DNA of 64,000 bases from Podaxis mareebaensis (Eukaryota > Basidiomycota > Agaricomycetes > Agaricales > Agaricaceae): assembly GCA_018524725.1 (NCBI GenBank), contig JAEUWP010000330.1, forward strand, positions 1 to 64,000. Direction: 5' to 3'. Position 1 is the first letter of the stretch. Every line of letters starts with the position of its first letter. The position numbers and the translations under genes were made by a program. The notes below the pieces were generated by a model, which was not told the origin of the DNA, did no database searches, and was given only the letters and a program-made list of their open reading frames with translations. Below are positions 32,492 to 43,847 of this stretch, one piece after another.

Positions 32492-35400
32492 CTAGGCTCT
32501 CGAAGCAAGAACACCAGTAGAAGTCCAAAAAGACAACCAAGATGTCACATCCTCGTGTCCAAGCTGTTGTAGGTTCGAAAGAGCTGATACGACAGTCTCT
32601 GCTCGGGCAGTTGAAAGCCGAGGAAAGCCGAAAGCCTCGCCATCTCCAGAATTATGTGACTTGCTGACTGACTGATAGAAATCTAACAGTTGAATCGACG
32701 AAGCAGGCAGCCTATTAGAAGTTCTGGCCGACTCTTCTAGGGCATGTAACCATTCCTCGTAAGGCACAAGAGGGACTTTCAAGGCTTTCGATACCAAGCC
32801 AATCACCTCCGTCCACGTTACTGGGTTTGGGTGCGTAAGGTGCAAAAAGGAGAACAGACTCGAGCGCATTCTTGCGAAAACTTTGGCTGCTAGATGCACA
32901 GGAACCCAGGATACGCACTGCGTGCACAGGTAAACCTCAGAGGAAAACAGCTGAGTTAGAATGCACTCACGCCGGGGGTGTCGGGGAGACACTCCAAAAT
33001 ACGTGCTGTCTGCACTACACTCGGCACCCATTCACTCGGACTCCAGAATCCATTCCTTGCGCCACTGAGCTGACCAATGCGTACGATGACAGGTTTGAAC
33101 GACGTCTGCTGAGCCACATGATCCAAAACCCGTTCTGCAACCCATTTGGATTCCGGGTAACCCGAACCGACAGCTATTTTCGCGTCGGGCAGAGCCTCTT
33201 CAGGTACTGTTCCATTCTTCCAATCTACATTTCATTCCGAACTAGTAAGTTCCGTGACATCGGCGATGCGAGCTTCCGGCAGCTTACTTCTGACGACTCC
33301 GATGGAGCTTGCAAACACGAAGCGTGGAGGTTCTCTTTGAGGAGACGATAAACAGAGGTCAATTAGAGCTCTTGTTCCAGCGATTAAAGGTTCGGTGGAA
33401 GAAATTGAGATGTTAAAGTCCACACGCCAGGCTGTTCCGAGACATACCAGTTCAGCAAAATGCGTGGCAGAATTTGCAAGGAGCCGCTTACCGACGTGTA
33501 AGACGCTGGTTATGCTATCTCGAACTTCTTCATATTGCTCGCTCGTTACCCCGAGATGAGGTTGGTCAGTCTCGCCTTCGATGAAAACGAGTTTCCCAGA
33601 ACCGAGGAGCGTAAGGTCAATTCCTCTGCTCCTGAAAGCAGACTTCTGCCTCTCCAATGACGATATCCCGGTTCTACGATTCAGGCAGTAGATTCTTGAT
33701 ACAGCGTCATCAAGAATAAGATCCTCGAGGATGTAGGAGCCGAGACCACCGGTACTACCTGTCAATAGCACTGTCTCGGTTGGGGGAACTTCACTTGTAT
33801 TTGGTTTATGTTGTGCAAAGCCCGTAGAATATTTCTTCACAAGGTCATTCATGCGTTCGATTGTCTCCTGTGTGGGATCGGCTTCGCGGCCGTTTGCAAC
33901 GTTGCTGAGGTACTTGGATAGGCGGTTGATCGTCGGGTAAAGGTAGATAAAGTTGGTTGGTACGGCCTCGGTGTTAATATTGATACCACGCAACATGTTA
34001 AGGAGATTGTTGCGCATCCAGGTTGCCTTTAAGCTATCTCGACGGTCAAATCATCAAAGATAGAGCAGTGGGACATAACAAACCTATCGCAGCCACAAAG
34101 GAAGAAATCGTCGTCATCTCGCAATTCTTGACCAGTAATGTGTTCGGCCAGTTGTGAGACATATAGGCGACTTTCCTCCACACCGAAAGTTCCGGGAGAG
34201 CGAAACTCAATAAATGATGCTTTCTCTAGGTCGATATATCCTTGTTCGATTTCTTTTTCATATTCCTTAATGATGACTTGTCGTCGAGGCGTTCCTTTGG
34301 CCGTATAATGAAATGGCTTCAGTGGGTGTGCCACAAGAATAATCTTATTGAGAGTGTTAGTTAGATCAACCTAATCCATAAGGAACCCACCTCTTTGAAA
34401 ATCCGGCTATGTGATGGTCCGAAGTTATTCGCATCTTCCACGCTTGACCTACATTCCGATCTGAATAACTCAATACCAATAATAAAAATAAGTGACCGCT
34501 TACCAAACAGCGTTACGAAAAGAAGCTAACTTTTCTGGATCACTTGGGTCGAAAGCGTACTCAGGTTTAGGTTCAATGAGGACACCTGCTTGGAATCGTC
34601 CCCTGCCAAACATTACGGAGCTCCGGACCATAGGGTGTCTGTTGATGATGGTCTCTGCCAAGAAGAGTCCTTAGGACATCAGAGGTGCATATAACCTAAC
34701 GTACTCACCCATAGGGACTGGATTTGTCTGAGTTGTAGTATCATCAGCAGTTCGTCAATTGAGCAAGTAAAAGGTGCCTACCTTCTCCCCAGTCGAGTGC
34801 ATAATCTGGTCATCAGCTCTGGGAGGGACGAGGTTTAGCTATCGAAATATTCAATGCAACTGACTCAACTGACCTGCCATAAATTTTCACCAACAAAGGA
34901 TTGGTTGGATGGCGGATGACCAAGTCATTGGTATCATAAGCTTTGGCGCCGTCGTATAGAGTATTTGTGACCGCTGGAGTATGAGAAGGCGTGGTCTAGA
35001 ATGTACTTCAGCAACATGTTCCGTATTGTTAAGAAAGCTTACTTTCCTCAATCATTAATTGATATATGCCCGCTTCTGCATCTCGTTCGACGAAGATGGG
35101 CTTTGAATGGGAGGAGATCTGCAGAAGCCATACTTCAGAATAGGGTGGCCGTGACGAAAATTGACTCTTGCCTTGAAATATTCCCATCCTTCGACCGGTG
35201 GCATTTCTATCATGTCTCTCAGTCGGACATTGAAATTTTTTGTAGGCCACCACTTACTCGGAAGGAAACTGGACGTGCCTCCAAGCTCCGTCCTGAGATG
35301 TAGTCAGTGAGAGAAGGTGATAAATCTTGTCCGGGACTCACGCTCCGTAAAATGGGTACAAATGAACCCCAAGATTGGACAGCATGTCACCAGTGGCCTT

Positions 35401-36750
35401 TTGGATAGGGGCACCTCCGAACATCTACTAGTAGTTTGACGAGTGGCATAGCGCCTACGCAAGGGAATAACCTACTATGGCCTCAAATTTCTGTAATTCT
35501 GCAAGCTTTTCTTGACTACGTGCCCACTCCTAATACCCTGTCAAAGGCTGCCATGGAATGGTCCGATATGACGCACCTCAAGGAAAGTCGGGACGCAGAA
35601 AATAAGGCGGCTTTGACAATTGACAGCACTTTGGAACAAGTTCTCCGGCGTTGCTACCACTGGAGGATCCCGTGGCGCAAAATTAGAAATAGTGACGCCC
35701 GTCATCATCTAAAGAAGGTTTAGGTCTCGATAAAGTTAAAAATACTTTGGTCCTGGCGCCTTACCGCCCAACAGAGAGAGACGACCCCCATTGCGTCTCG
35801 AATGATCTCAGAATCAAATAAAATAGGCGATAACGACATGAAGCTTACGGAAGAATGGTAATGAATGGTTTGATAGTATACGGCCGCAAAGGTCGGTTTC
35901 TCCATAATCTGTGAGTTATGTGTCAATCAACAAGGTGCTGGAGAAAGGTGCCACTAACACATACATGGTTGCATTCCCCATTGGATCAGATTTCGGTGGG
36001 TGAGAGGAATAGGTTTAGGAAATGATGTTGAACCTATCAGAGCATGTCAAGTCTGATAACGGCACAGGAGTCGGAATGCTAAATGGATACCAGAGGAATG
36101 TAGGATCAAGGCGACATCATCGGCGTTTGTACCATGAAGGCTTGGGAGGGTCGGGAGGCTTTGGGGATGTGTCAAGAATAGATCGGCAAAGGTTAAGGCA
36201 TCCGAAAGTGTGACGTCCAACGGACTCGGGTCGTCTAGAACGACTTGGCACGCAGCTTTTGCAGTACGTTGCATCGCTTCATCCTGGCTAACGATAAGGT
36301 GCCTGACTCGCATTTTCTGTAGTAAATTGGCAACGCCGCGCTCCGAGTTACGCGGTGAAATAGGGAAAGCGCGGTACCCGGCGCGTATGATTCCTGCGGT
36401 TAAAGCAAAATAGGATAGTTGGTCTGAGCGATGGTGAGCTTGGTCCTCTTGTTGGCCATTGAATGAACTGACTGACCGATGACTGCCAGGATTGCAACAA
36501 CAGGAGCCTCTTGAGAATCTCGTGGGTTCACAATCGTCTTCAAGCGGCTGGCTGCTATATGAATCGCCTGAGTCGCTTGTTTCCAGGTAATTGTCTGGGT
36601 GGTGCCGTCGTTGTCATATACGAAGAGAGGATGGGAACCACTGTTGCGCAGATGATGATCATATATTTCTGGGACTGTGAGAGAGCCGTCGAGAGGAGGG
36701 GGAGTAAAAGTTGGAGAGTTCTGTGCTTGTGGACAAGGCAGGGAGACCAT
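32492..36750 (-). CDS. NRPS-like adenylate-forming reductase (A-T-R)
   Basis: Many short exons on the minus strand. The A domain shows ILHSSG then STSFPKPIPLTHRNL (ATP loop), YYGETDLCGRI, HAMGV, GGAPIQKATG and GRADDQIMHSTGEK. The carrier domain reads FFLCGCD|SLKATWMR, with the phosphopantetheine Ser recreated across an intron. The reductase domain starts TVLLTGSTGGLGSYI (NADPH loop) and runs through AWRVDFN and GYPESKWV to the stop at 32492. This matches fungal reductases that activate an acid, load it on the carrier and release an aldehyde; L-aminoadipate reductase is the model, and mushroom relatives handle aryl or other acids. Substrate unknown. An intron near 33210-33275 with a weak GTCACG donor must be removed to bypass a TGA, and one intron near 35070-35170 looks GC-AG. 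The 3' end is duplicated at 25666-26769. Confidence is high for family, moderate for exact exons. Confidence 0.85.
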
Positions 36751-37125
36751 TATGTTGTTTCCAGTAAAATGTTAGGAATCTAGGTGAGGAACTGGAGGCC
36801 ATAGTGCCAGTACTTATAGCGGAATCTCTCGCAAGTGAATTGGGGTCGACAAACGGAGATGTTGTAAGACATACTCTGACATACCTGGGATACATATGTG
36901 TAGACACTCTGCCCCTTTTGAAATGCTGGGAAATAAATGAGTTCTCACGCCACCATGAATGTTGTGGTTGCACAGTGAGCGCCTGATATCACAACTGTTC
37001 ATCATCGTGTCAGACGGTGCCCAGCCGTTTCTATCGTACCTCTACTCTAAAACATCTGTTCATTAGGTCCACGTACCGATTCCCCTCCTTTCTTTCTCTT
37101 ACATTACTACTCTGCTTATGCTACA
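36751..37125. promoter_or_regulatory. Divergent intergenic region, reductase / Kin4-like kinase
   Basis: 375 bp separate the start codons of the reductase (minus) and the kinase (plus), so their promoters must share this space. A pyrimidine-rich tract (CCCCTCCTTTCTTTCTCTTAC, 37081 onward, split across the line) lies just before the kinase ATG, a usual fungal leader feature. No operator recognised. Confidence 0.4.
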
Positions 37126-40100
37126 ATGCCATCTGCTCATGGTCACAGAACATCGGGCTCCGTAAGCCAGAACCACAAGGCCCAGCTCGCCAATGCCTAT
37201 AATGAACTCGGGAAGGAGCTATCCTCGTCCAAAATACGAGTTGTTGGAAACTATACTCTCGGAAAGGTCATCGGGGAAGGTGAGCACCGACTGTTACAAC
37301 AGCCCCACCTCGACCTCACCTAACAACTCAGGCACCTATGGCAAAGTCCGTATGGGTACCCATCGCCTCACTTCGACTCGCGTAGCTATTAAACAAATTC
37401 CCAAAGCCATGTCTGCGTCCTTAACCCGCGAGATCCACCACCACCGCCAACTCCATCACCCACATATAGCCCAAATGTACGAAGTCATTGCCACGGAATC
37501 GTATATCTGGATTGTCACGGAGCTTTGTTGTGGGGGAGAGTTATTCGATTACCTTGTCGAGAAAGGTCGCCTCTCAGAAGACGAAACCCGTGGTATCTTC
37601 GGTCAGCTCTGCTTGGCAGTTGCATACCTTCACGAGTCGGGCATCGTCCACCGAGATCTCAAACTGGAAAATGTGTTACTAGACGAGCACTGCCGAGTTA
37701 AGCTTGGAGATTTTGGCTTTACTCGGGAATATGATAGGAATGCGCTCATGGAGACCTTCTGTGGGACGACAGGCTACGCATCTCCTGAAATGTTACAGGG
37801 CAAGAAATACCAGGGTCCAGAGGTCGATGTTTGGTCTCTTGGCATTATCTTGTATTGCCTCCTAACCGGAACCTTACCTTTTGACGATGATAACGAGAGT
37901 GTCATGCGTGCCAAGATCGTTCAAGGAGATTTTGAAGATCCTGTCTGGCTATCATTAGGTATGATTACTTCATAACTTCAGGGAGTAGCTCGTAACTCAA
38001 CCTATTGTCATAGAGGCACGCGACCTTATCAAGAAGATCCTTCAAAAAGATGTCGCAAAACGGATCGTGATACCACAAATCCTGGCGCATCCATGGTTCA
38101 CCTCCAGAAAATTAAGTTTTGAAGGTGAATCGCCTCCCTTGGCAGAAGTTCCAACAGCTAGCCCCTTCGACAATCATAATTCCCAGCACTCTTCCGAAGA
38201 ATCAATACCGGCTTCTTCCCCCTTTACCGCACATCCAGATCTTAGTGTATCAACACCCACTACCCCTGACGCTTCCTTCGATGATCCATTTATATCTCCT
38301 CCGGAAGTTGGTCTCACTCGCATTCCCAGCGATTCAACGATAGGCAAAGCAGCCGCCACGCAGTCCCATCCTTCTAGACTGGCTTATACGGAACTGTCCG
38401 CTCCTGTTCTAGAGGAGGGTGCTACCGATGCCGCGTCTAAACCACCCCCCTCCCCTCAACCCTGGTCCAAAGCCCCTCTACACCCACTCCGGACACCTGC
38501 ACGGACCAAGCGCCGTTCTATCTCGTCAACGCTTTCTGATCCGTCAGACTCCACTCCTGAGAAGGCGACAACTTCCTTAGTGCCTCCCGCTAGCGAGGAT
38601 TTGGATTTCGCTTCTTTATTGACGCAACCTGCACCCATCATCTTTTCAACTCCTCTTGAACGTGACCTCCTCAACACACTTAGCTCCCTGGGTTTTGATA
38701 CAGGCCAGATCGTCCATTCAGTATTGACCAATGCCTGCGATTCCGCCGGGGCGATCTGGTGGATGCTCAAAAAGAGAGCAGAGAGAAGGGCTATGGACGA
38801 CGTTGAGCCTTCTCCAACTGCGACCAGTCTCGAAACACCGCGGCCGGGAGACTCGCAGGGCGTGAAGAAGCGTACCAAAGTGAACATGGGAGTCCAAACC
38901 GACTCGGACTTACACCTGCCCTTGGCAAGATCTGCCCCACAACCCCCACAACTTGCATTCGTTCCTGCCACACCAACGATAGTCAGACCCGTCACGCCCA
39001 GCCGGCAAGCCTCACCAACACGCTCTCCCATGCTTTCACCATCTTCGTCCACGATTACCGGTGATCTTTCATCACGTTCTCACCCATCAACCCCTGGTGG
39101 AAGTCTTCGAGATAAAGAAAAAGACAAGAGGAAACGGTCTGGGAGCGTGAGTATCATGCAGCGGGCCACTACAGCTCTTGAAGCCGCGGGTCTTGTTCGC
39201 AAAAAATCCACGGAAGTTGTCAAGGAGAAAGACGAGAAGGACCGAGACAAATCAAAAGACGAGCCTCGCAGTTCTCATGGTAGTGGTGGATCCTCGAAAC
39301 TTACCAAATCTCCTCCTCTTAAAGCCTCCAAAGACAAAGACTACCCACCTGTTCCTGTCACTCCACCTCCAAGTGACTCGCGTCACAGGACCACGCATAT
39401 GGGTTCGCCCTGGGTTCTGGCCGAATCCAAGGAGTCGCTACAACATGCTAACACAGTCAGTCCCTCGAAAGTTAGCGGTAACATGCAATCGCAATCCGCC
39501 CCCAATATATCTGATACAGTACGGGAGAAGCCAACGGGTGCCTTGCGGCCCCGTGCCAATCTATTAACGGCATTTCGACATTGGTTTCACGAGGAAAGGA
39601 AGGGAAAGCGAAAGGACTCAGCAGCAACGTCGCAGAGCAGTGGGACAAACTATGCTAGACCCTTCAGCCAGCCTCTGCTGACGGGTACTGCGAAACGGAG
39701 GGGGAGCAACTCGAGTGGCAAATTGGGGGTTGCTCGGGCAGCCACAACTGGTCACCGTGCTCAGCGCCCGTCTATGTCTTCCCGGAGGTCCAGCAGTGTT
39801 AACTCGAGGAGATCATCAGTTACATCTATGCAGATGGTAGTCGTCGATTCACCCCAGGTCACCTCACGCCGTTCATTCGGAAGCCACACGCCAAATTCGG
39901 AGCGGGGCGAGTTTTCGTCAAGGCCATCTTCCATTCGTAGCTTTTCTATGCAGCCCAGGCATCGCAAGTCGCCTTCTGCTAGTTCCGCGAGCTCGGCGCA
40001 TTTCCGGACTACGTCTCCAATGCAGAAGTACCACCGGCGCGCAGGGTCTGGGTCTTCTACGCGAGTAGTTAGGCAGATACAACCCAGCCGAGCTCTCCAT

Positions 40101-40841
40101 GGACGTTCAAACTCCACCACATCTTCCATTCATTCCCCGCCGTCGTCTCGGCCAACTTCATTCTATGAAGCATCTGAAGGAGAAATTACGAGAACAGGAT
40201 CCCCTTTCAGAGCCAGGAAACGTTCAGGAGACAAACCCGTCAGTGGAGGTACACTATTCGTGCAGAAGCGACCAGGGACCTTTTCGAGCCCCGTCCCATA
40301 CAACCACTCCATCGGCCGATCAAGTTGGAAGAAATCGTGGGGCCTCGAACCTCCCGGCTGGCAAACACGGACTACCCATCTCCCTGTCGAAGTATTAGCA
40401 ATGTCGCCTGCGAACGAACCGACGACAATTCGCGATGTATTTTCAGGTCGGCAGTCACTAAGTCTGGGAGACGAGAGTGATTGGGTGGACGAAGATGACG
40501 ACGTTCCCGCGTTCGCAGGCGGGTTAGGTCAAATGGGGGTATCGGCACTGGGTTCTTCGTCTCAGAGCCGCAACTCTATTGAAACTGTGCCGGTCCTGTC
40601 TCCAGCTCCCAGAGGAAACCGCAAGAATGCCAAACGCACGAACAGGGTCACTCCGGGTAGTTCCATTACGTCAGGACCTACAATGACGACTGGCGGAAGA
40701 GCAAAGAATGAGCGTGCATCCCCGGTTCCGCAAGATACTACCACGGAACCCAGAACGAGCAGAAGGCAGCTCCCTCCTACACGATCTGGACCTGCATTTA
40801 AACAAGCGATTCAAGAAGAAGATGAGGATGAAGAGGAGTAA
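37126..40841 (+). CDS. CAMKL family Ser/Thr kinase, Kin4-like
   Basis: Exons 37126-37279, 37332-37958, 38014-40841, about 1202 residues. The kinase domain covers roughly residues 40-300: glycine loop GEGTYGKV across intron 1, VAIK lysine, HRDLKLENVLL (near 158), DFGFTRE (near 178), a GTTGYASPEM activation segment and VDVWSLGIILY. All catalytic residues are intact. The long tail is Ser/Pro/Arg-rich and probably disordered, with one conserved-looking helical block near residues 480-510 (LGFDTGQIVHSVLTNACDSA, then WWMLKKRAERR) resembling the UBA-like block of these kinases. It ends in an acidic stretch. Kin4 of yeast holds mitotic exit when the spindle is misplaced; that this gene does the same is inference. 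Alternatives are other AMPK-related kinases. Confidence 0.85.
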
Positions 40842-41257
40842 ATGGACGAGGATTATGCATTATGCTTTTTGATTCCTCCTATGAACTTTATGCTTGCTAT
40901 CAACTCTAGCGTTTGTTTTCGTTCCGCAGTCGGTTAGACACTCTCCTTTAGTAGCATGCACAGGCAGTGTGCGCAGTTATCAGTAAATTTCTACATAATG
41001 GTCTTGTATTAGTATTATTTTTGTTTCGGATATACCCCTGGGTTTGACATTATGATGTTGTTGTGATGTGACAGAGCAGTTGCTTGTCACACACTGCCCT
41101 GCGTGACGTGCCCACGGTGGATGAGCTGCGCTGTGCCTCCTTCACCACAACCACCTCATCCCTTCCTCGTTTGACACGGTGAGTCCGCACCTTTACACTC
41201 GTCGCGAAATTCCCTGCAAATGCTAATGAAATACCGATAGAACTCCACGCTTTCATC
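40842..41257. other. Intergenic, 3' UTR of the kinase and promoter of the v-SNARE
   Basis: No gene recognised. Contains AT-rich sequence near 41000-41040 consistent with transcript ends. Confidence 0.5.
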
Positions 41258-42010
41258 ATGTACGTTTCGCTGCTGCACCACCCACTCCCGTATCTGCAGT
41301 TTGGTTGACGTCTCCCAATTATGCTTGCGCAGGTCTGAGCCATACGACCCATACCTCCCCCGCAATGGATCCTCTTCAGGCTCCGGCCAGGGGAATCCCA
41401 AAACCGCCGCCATTCAAGCGCAGATTGATGATACTGTAGGAATTATGAGGGAAAATATTACTAAGGTTGCAGAACGAGGAGAGCGGTTGGATTCGTTGCA
41501 GGACAAGACAGGCGAGTATTCTTTCCTGCCGTTTCCCTTCTGCGCCTGCTGGATTGTGCACGACAATGCACGTTGAGAGAGGTTATTCTGCGCAAATCGC
41601 TCACGCAATTGCAAACCTGGGGCCTGGGAATGAGTTCGAAAAGTTGCTGACTTGGCTTTTCGCAGATAACCTCGCTGTATCTGCACAGGGTTTCCGCAGA
41701 GGGGCAAACCGCGTCCGAAAGGTGAGTCCTTACAGAGCTTCGGTCATAGAAGCTACCACTAAAACTAATATCCTATCTCCAGAACATGTGGTAAGCATCC
41801 CGCTTCATAGAATCACAAGGTTTCCAAATGCGTAATTGACACTGGGCCTTCTAACGCACAGGTGGAAAGACATGAAGGTGCGTGTGTGCAACACATGAGC
41901 TCTACAGGCAACTGTTGACACGCATTCAGATGCGCATCATCATCGGTGTTGCGATAGCTGTCATCATCGTCATTATTGTCGTTTCCATCGTCAAAGCGAC
42001 AGGAAAATAG
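41258..42010 (+). CDS. SNC1: v-SNARE of the synaptobrevin/Snc family
   Basis: Six tiny exons: 41258-41259, 41333-41511, 41666-41721, 41783-41790, 41862-41877, 41930-42010, giving 113 residues (yeast Snc1/2 are 115-117). The N-terminus is [17 protein letters not shown]. The SNARE motif runs [20 protein letters not shown] to [20 protein letters not shown] with the central Arg. WWKDMK follows, then a single membrane helix [19 protein letters not shown] and a short tail. It acts in fusion of secretory and endocytic vesicles at the plasma membrane. The start codon is split AT|G by intron 1 (donor GTACGT). Intron 2 begins GC. Exon 4 is only 8 bases. Every join keeps the frame and gives conserved residues, so I trust the model despite its fragmentation. 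Confidence 0.9.
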
Positions 42011-42446
42011 CAACTTTAACATCCTTGCCTGAGAATAAACGGTGTATGTTGTTCGCCTGTCAACCTCGCTTTCTGCCGTTTTTTTCATCCATGTTGTAGT
42101 ATCTATGCACACATTAGTAATTCCCCCTGCGCTCCCTGTCCTGAGATATTTCGTAGATAACATGGTAGAAAGTGGGCGACTGGTTTGGACTATTTTCTTC
42201 CCTTCCACCTTTTCACCTGTTTTTTGTGTATAATTGATGCTCTTTGGATGTCGGTGATAAGCGTTCGTCAACTGCCAGGCGTCGTTCTAAGGTATATTTT
42301 CCCTCCGGTGAGGTGCGCGTAATATGATTCATGTCAGAAATGCATATTCAGAAATGGGAGACGCATGCTAAGTATGACATGGATTTTGCGCGAGGAAGCA
42401 TAGTCATATAATCGAGGAGACCCCAGGCCGCCGCTCTGTGCGTTGC
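42011..42446. other. Convergent intergenic region between v-SNARE and eL24 genes
   Basis: Both genes end toward this stretch. No further gene recognised; short antisense frames only. Confidence 0.6.
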
Positions 42447-43076
42447 TCATCGGCCACCCTTGCCACCCTTCATTTGCTGCTTGGACACCTTAGGGCCAGT
42501 AGGCGCAGCCTGGCGGACGGGCTAGAAGCTATATCAATATCATAGCTCAAGATTCTAGTCCAATCAAGAACGCACCTTGGATTTCTTAGCTTCCTTCTCC
42601 TTCTTCTCGTTCTTAGCCTTGGTAATGGCAGCCAGCCGCTGCTGTTGGCGGACAGCGGCAGTCTGGTTTCGCTTGGCGGCGATGGCGGCGAGATCAGCAC
42701 CAACAATACCACGCTGGTGCTTCACGGTGCGACGAGAACGTTTCTTGGCAACCTCCTCCGTAATACCCTTCTTGTGCATCCTACGGTAGACCTGTGTCCA
42801 GGCGATCTTGCGAGGGTTTTTGCGTTGGAGGAAAAGGGAAGCATTTTTCGAGGAGGCGAAGCGGAAAACCTGATATATGGTGCTCTTGTTTAAGAAATGA
42901 CGCAAATATGCAAACCAGACTGCGCATGCACCTTGCTGTCGCCACGGACAAAGAGTTTGCCCTTGCTAGGGTAGATACGGTAACCGGAGAAGGAGTCGAT
43001 CTCGAGCTTCTACACTCCCAGATATCCCCCGTCAGTTATTTCATATGGAATATACTGGAACAAGGGAACGCACCAT
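42447..43076 (-). CDS. RPL24: 60S ribosomal protein eL24, with an apparent 1-base frameshift
   Basis: Exons (minus) 43076-43074 (just ATG), 43010-42932, 42869-42576, 42521-42447, about 149 residues. Exon 2 gives KLEIDSFSGYRIYPSKG, exon 3 VFRFASSKNASLFLQRKNPR then KKGITEEVAKKRSRRTVKHQ, and exon 4 a Lys/Gly-rich end. This is the full eL24 pattern. In exon 2 the run AAGGGGCAAAC (near 42955-42965) has four Gs where the conserved frame (SKGKLFVRGDSK) needs three; exon 2 is 79 bases where 78 would fit. This breaks the frame of an essential gene, so a homopolymer sequencing error is the simplest reading. The lone ATG as exon 1 is typical of intron-rich ribosomal protein genes. Confidence 0.9.
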
Positions 43077-43598
43077 CTGTTATAATTCAAATACCGCAAG
43101 AGCGATAAAACGAAAGCATCAGCAATTCGGTCCATTTAACTCTCGTGGGCTCTGAAGTACGACATCACAACACTAGCGTCATCCGGTCGTCCAGTCGAAC
43201 ATCCAACCCAAAATTCCACCCTTCCGCATGATATGGACATGTATGTGCTCCGAGAGACGCACAGAATGCAATGGTGATGTCGACCCAGAGGAAAAGTGCA
43301 AGAATTTGGGCCTACCTTGAGGTGTCTTGTCGCGCAGTCGGTGGGCAGCCATCCTCAGATGCTCACCCTCGGTCTAGCTCGGCATTCGCCGAGCGTGATA
43401 CCGATTTTCCATTTCTGGAAGATCACTACTCAATATTTTCCTATTTAAATATTTACGCCCCGACTCAACGACCACCAAAGTCTGCTCTCCCAGCGAGGGT
43501 TGATGTGGGACACCAGAGAAATTTTTATCGGTGCTCGTGTGATGGGAGGCTTCCACCTGTTCACTACGATCCTAACGCTCGAGGTCTCCCGCCTCATC
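43077..43598. other. Upstream region of eL24, no gene recognised
   Basis: A frame of 110 codons at 43271-43603 has no motif. The stretch directly upstream of 43076 should contain the eL24 promoter. Confidence 0.5.
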
Positions 43599-43713
43599 GG
43601 TAGCCTACAATGGCCGAGTTGGTTATCCCATTTGCCTAATAGGCTCAACATGCTTCGTAGGTTTTCCGCAAACATGTTCGTCCCCCTCCCGATCGAGCCT
43701 CGGATGGGTACCA
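43599..43713 (+). other. tRNA-like sequence, degenerate
   Basis: It has tRNA-like pieces in order: GGTAGCC against GGGTACC (6 of 7 pairs), TGGCCGAGTTGGTTA (D-arm-like), TTTGC against GCAAA around a CTAATAG loop with an intron-sized gap, and CCGATCGAGCCTCGG (T-arm-like, 4 pairs). The D stem does not close and the spacing before the T arm is long. Possibly a tRNA pseudogene close to the true tRNA-Val at 43749. Confidence 0.25.
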
Positions 43714-43748
43714 ATGGTAATTAAAAATAACTTGCACATTGTAGCATC

Positions 43749-43847
43749 GGGTCGATGGCGTAGTTGGTTATCGCATCTGTCTAACACCTCCAGTTATTGG
43801 ACTGGTTGGTTCACAGAAGGTCCTCAGTTCGAACCTGGGTCGACTCA
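43749..43847 (+). tRNA. tRNA-Val(AAC), intron-containing, third copy
   Basis: Acceptor GGGTCGA pairs with TCGACTC, discriminator A. D arm GGCGTAGTTGGTTATCGC, anticodon stem TCTGT/ACAGA around CTAACA plus an intron (contains CCAGTTATTGGACTGG, itself able to fold). T arm CTCAGTTCGAACCTGGG. Body as in the copies at 16757 and 18193. Confidence 0.88.

Noticed and set aside
38456..39052. Antisense 198-codon frame inside the Kin4-like kinase gene
   Set aside because: Shadow of the Ser/Pro-rich sense coding region, with no motif of its own.
43599..43713. A fourth functional tRNA (possible anticodon AAT) upstream of tRNA-Val
   Set aside because: The D stem does not close and the distance from anticodon stem to T arm is about 11 bases too long for class I; kept only as a low-confidence tRNA-like sequence.
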